A stretch of DNA of 64,000 bases from the NCBI RefSeq assembly GCF_947496775.1, contig NZ_CANMDU010000008.1:1-64000 (forward strand). The letters are read 5' to 3'. The DNA is from an uncultured Maribacter sp. (GTDB lineage: Bacteria > Bacteroidota > Bacteroidia > Flavobacteriales > Flavobacteriaceae). Shown one piece after another: positions 62,630-64,000 of the stretch. The translations under genes were made by a program, and so were the position numbers. The notes beneath the pieces are model-generated. The model ran no database searches, had not been told where the DNA came from, and saw only the letters and a program-made list of their open reading frames with translations. How positions within the stretch are numbered: the first letter of the stretch is position 1; each line of letters opens with the position of its first letter.

Positions 62630-63826
62630 TCATAAACAATGAGTTTTTATAGTCTCATAAGCATTATTGGGCTGTAAATTATCTTTCATATAATTATAGC
62701 CGTTTTCCCCTAAATTTTTACGTAATTCAGGATTATTATAAAGTTGCATTAATTTATCTTTTAATAAAGCAGTCTTTCCAGCTTCCGCCCATAATCCAGA
62801 GTTAGTTTCTTCTAAAATTATTCCAAAATCTGTTTGTAAATCAACAGAGGCCAATACCGGTATTTTATTACCAAAATAAGACAATACTTTAGAAGGGAAG
62901 TTAGGGATAGTAAAATCTTCACTCAAGGAAATTAAACCAACATCGGCTAATCGTAACAAATCATTATAATCATTTTTTGGGATTTTATTTTCAAGAATTA
63001 CATTCTTTAATTTTAACTCTTTAACAAGATTACTAATTCTTTGTTTTTCTGTTCCGGAACCAATAATAAAAAAAACTATATCCTTAAATTCTTTACAGCT
63101 ATTTGCTAACTCTATAATATTTTCCATTTTTTGTGGCCTTCCTATATTGCCACCAAAAATGACTATAAACTTGTCTTTTACTCCATAATTTAACAACAAT
63201 TCATCTGAAGCTGTTATTCCATTATAATTAGGGAGGTACTCCCAATTAGGCAATAAATGTAATTTACTAATGTTCAATTTTGGATTATGACGCTCTATAT
63301 AACTAACATTAGCTGGAGACATACAACCAATACTATCAGAAACATTATAAAGCTCTAATTCTTTTTTTCTAAAAATAGAATATAAAAGCCCTCCTTTTTT
63401 CATCATTTTAAGATCCACAGCGTTCTGAGGAAAAATATCTCTTAAGATTAAGTATAATTTAGCACCAGATTTTTTCTTTATCCATATTGCGGTTTTAGTT
63501 AAGGTAATAGGTGGTGTAGCCAACAAGACCAAATCAAAATCAAATTTTATTTTATTTCTTTTTAGAGCTTTTTTATATTGGTAAGATAATAAAATGTTTG
63601 CTATCCCCTTTTTTACAATTCCGACATTAAAAAGAGGCAAGGTTGCAACACGAATGACCTTAACGCCACCTTCTAATCGTAAACCTATATCCTTTTTATT
63701 ATTTGCAGGAGCAATTACAAGTACATCATGACCATTTTTATGAAACTCCTGAATTAAATCGGTATACAGCCCCGTAAATTTGGATACATCCGGAAAACCT
63801 AAAGCAAGGAAAATTATTTTTTTCAT
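62630..63826 (-). CDS. Glycosyltransferase family 4, WbuB-like
   Basis: A 398-residue GT-B glycosyltransferase of the WbuB/WcaI type. The N-terminal domain has FLALGFPDVSKFTGLYTDLI and FHKNGHDVLVIAPANNKKD. The donor-binding domain has FIVIFGGNIGRPQKMENIIE, VILENKIPKNDYNDLLRLAD, ISLSEDFTIPNFPSKVLSYF and NKIPVLASVD. WbuB adds L-FucNAc in E. coli O26. The UDP-sugar 2-epimerase upstream in this operon is of the type that makes UDP-L-FucNAc, which fits but does not prove this donor. It is transcribed leftward and converges on the dehydrogenase gene. Confidence 0.88.
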   Translation of the reverse strand: MKKIIFLALGFPDVSKFTGLYTDLIQEFHKNGHDVLVIAPANNKKDIGLRLEGGVKVIRVATLPLFNVGIVKKGIANILLSYQYKKALKRNKIKFDFDLVLLATPPITLTKTAIWIKKKSGAKLYLILRDIFPQNAVDLKMMKKGGLLYSIFRKKELELYNVSDSIGCMSPANVSYIERHNPKLNISKLHLLPNWEYLPNYNGITASDELLLNYGVKDKFIVIFGGNIGRPQKMENIIELANSCKEFKDIVFFIIGSGTEKQRISNLVKELKLKNVILENKIPKNDYNDLLRLADVGLISLSEDFTIPNFPSKVLSYFGNKIPVLASVDLQTDFGIILEETNSGLWAEAGKTALLKDKLMQLYNNPELRKNLGENGYNYMKDNLQPNNAYETIKTHCL

Positions 63827-63846
63827 ACTATTATTTTATCGTACAA

Positions 63847-64000
63847 TTATTTTGACCAAACTACTCTGTTTATATAATCTACATAAGAGACAATAATACG
63901 AACTACTTTTTCACTCACATTGGGCATGGAATAATCTCCCACTGGTCTAAAGTTACGTTCAGGATTTGTTTTTTGAGCTTCTAAAGCTACCAGTCCTTGC
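63847..64000 (-). CDS. UDP-N-acetyl-sugar 2-epimerase, C-terminal end only (FnlC/WbjD-like)
   Basis: The gene is cut by the right edge. The last 50 codons read LVALEAQKTNPERNFRPVGD, then DYSMPNVSEKVVRIIVSY and VDYINRVVWSK-stop. The ending DYSMPNVSEKVVRII...DYxNRVVW is characteristic of the FnlC/WbjD/Cap5G group, which completes UDP-L-FucNAc synthesis by 2-epimerisation. It lies 20 bp upstream of the WbuB-like glycosyltransferase gene in the same direction, so they form an operon. FnlA and FnlB homologues should be beyond the edge. Confidence 0.75.
   Translation of the reverse strand, partial: QGLVALEAQKTNPERNFRPVGDYSMPNVSEKVVRIIVSYVDYINRVVWSK

Noticed and set aside
1-64000. tRNA, rRNA, tmRNA and CRISPR genes
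   Set aside because: I looked for conserved rRNA cores, tRNA-like cloverleaf and TTCGA arms, and short direct-repeat arrays, and saw nothing convincing.

Overview
The window is AT-rich DNA from a member of the Bacteroidota, most likely a marine Flavobacteriaceae. The pointers are type IX secretion (T9SS) hallmarks (a 3205-residue surface protein with a gliding-motility/T9SS type B C-terminus, PorP/SprF, an OmpA-type partner), DUF5777 beta-barrels, many short lipoproteins, TAnnTTTG-type promoter elements, and a carbohydrate cluster with GH16, GH29 and GH2 enzymes that suggests algal polysaccharide use. No rRNA, tRNA, CRISPR array or complete insertion sequence was seen.

Layout. 1-1212: a possible insertion-sequence end, a DUF4870 membrane protein and a Lys/Glu/Ala-rich secreted protein. 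1392-2795: mnmE. 2796-6295: a small, decayed island at the 3' end of mnmE. It holds a broken tyrosine integrase, an AbiEii/AbiEi-type toxin-antitoxin pair with a strong dyad in its promoter, an endonuclease/exonuclease/phosphatase-fold protein, and an imperfect second copy of the mnmE terminus. 6396-14281: a membrane-bound LytTR regulator flanked by two paralogous modules (DUF5777 barrel, OB-fold protein, YceI). The left module also has a mono-heme cytochrome-like lipoprotein and a 'secreted repeat' lipoprotein with a 693-bp internal duplication. A long inverted repeat bounds the left module.

14437-28317: a DUF6340 lipoprotein, then the OmpA-like / PorP-SprF / giant adhesin operon. 28318-31849: an intergenic region with direct repeats spaced exactly 21 bp, then a LytTR response regulator and a 7TM HisKA_2 kinase that are the obvious candidates to read those repeats and control the adhesin. 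32009-32872: GH16 hydrolase. 33738-37844: a TPR-TPR-SCO operon with His-rich motifs. 37841-50247: an IclR-controlled cluster (RhaT-like transporter, substrate-binding-like protein without a signal peptide, two CaiB/BaiF CoA-transferases, Gfo/Idh dehydrogenase, MaoC hydratase, GH29, GH2, lactonase). It reads like a sugar-to-acyl-CoA catabolic route I cannot assign to a known pathway. 50282-51444: a hypothetical protein and a PhnA-like protein.

51504-64000: capsule/exopolysaccharide or O-antigen locus: CpsB phosphatase, Wzc kinase (with a 10-G homopolymer inside its coding sequence), Wza, a PglF/WbpM-type dehydratase, a PglE-type aminotransferase, a decayed UDP-glucuronate epimerase, two UDP-sugar dehydrogenases (the second apparently starting at CTG), a WbuB-like glycosyltransferase, and the C-terminus of a UDP-sugar 2-epimerase running off the right edge.

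The best candidates for undescribed biology are the LytTR-centred duplicated DUF5777/OB/YceI module, the TPR-TPR-SCO operon, and the CoA-transferase sugar cluster. The adhesin/LytTR site array and the G10 tract in wzc are testable regulatory predictions.
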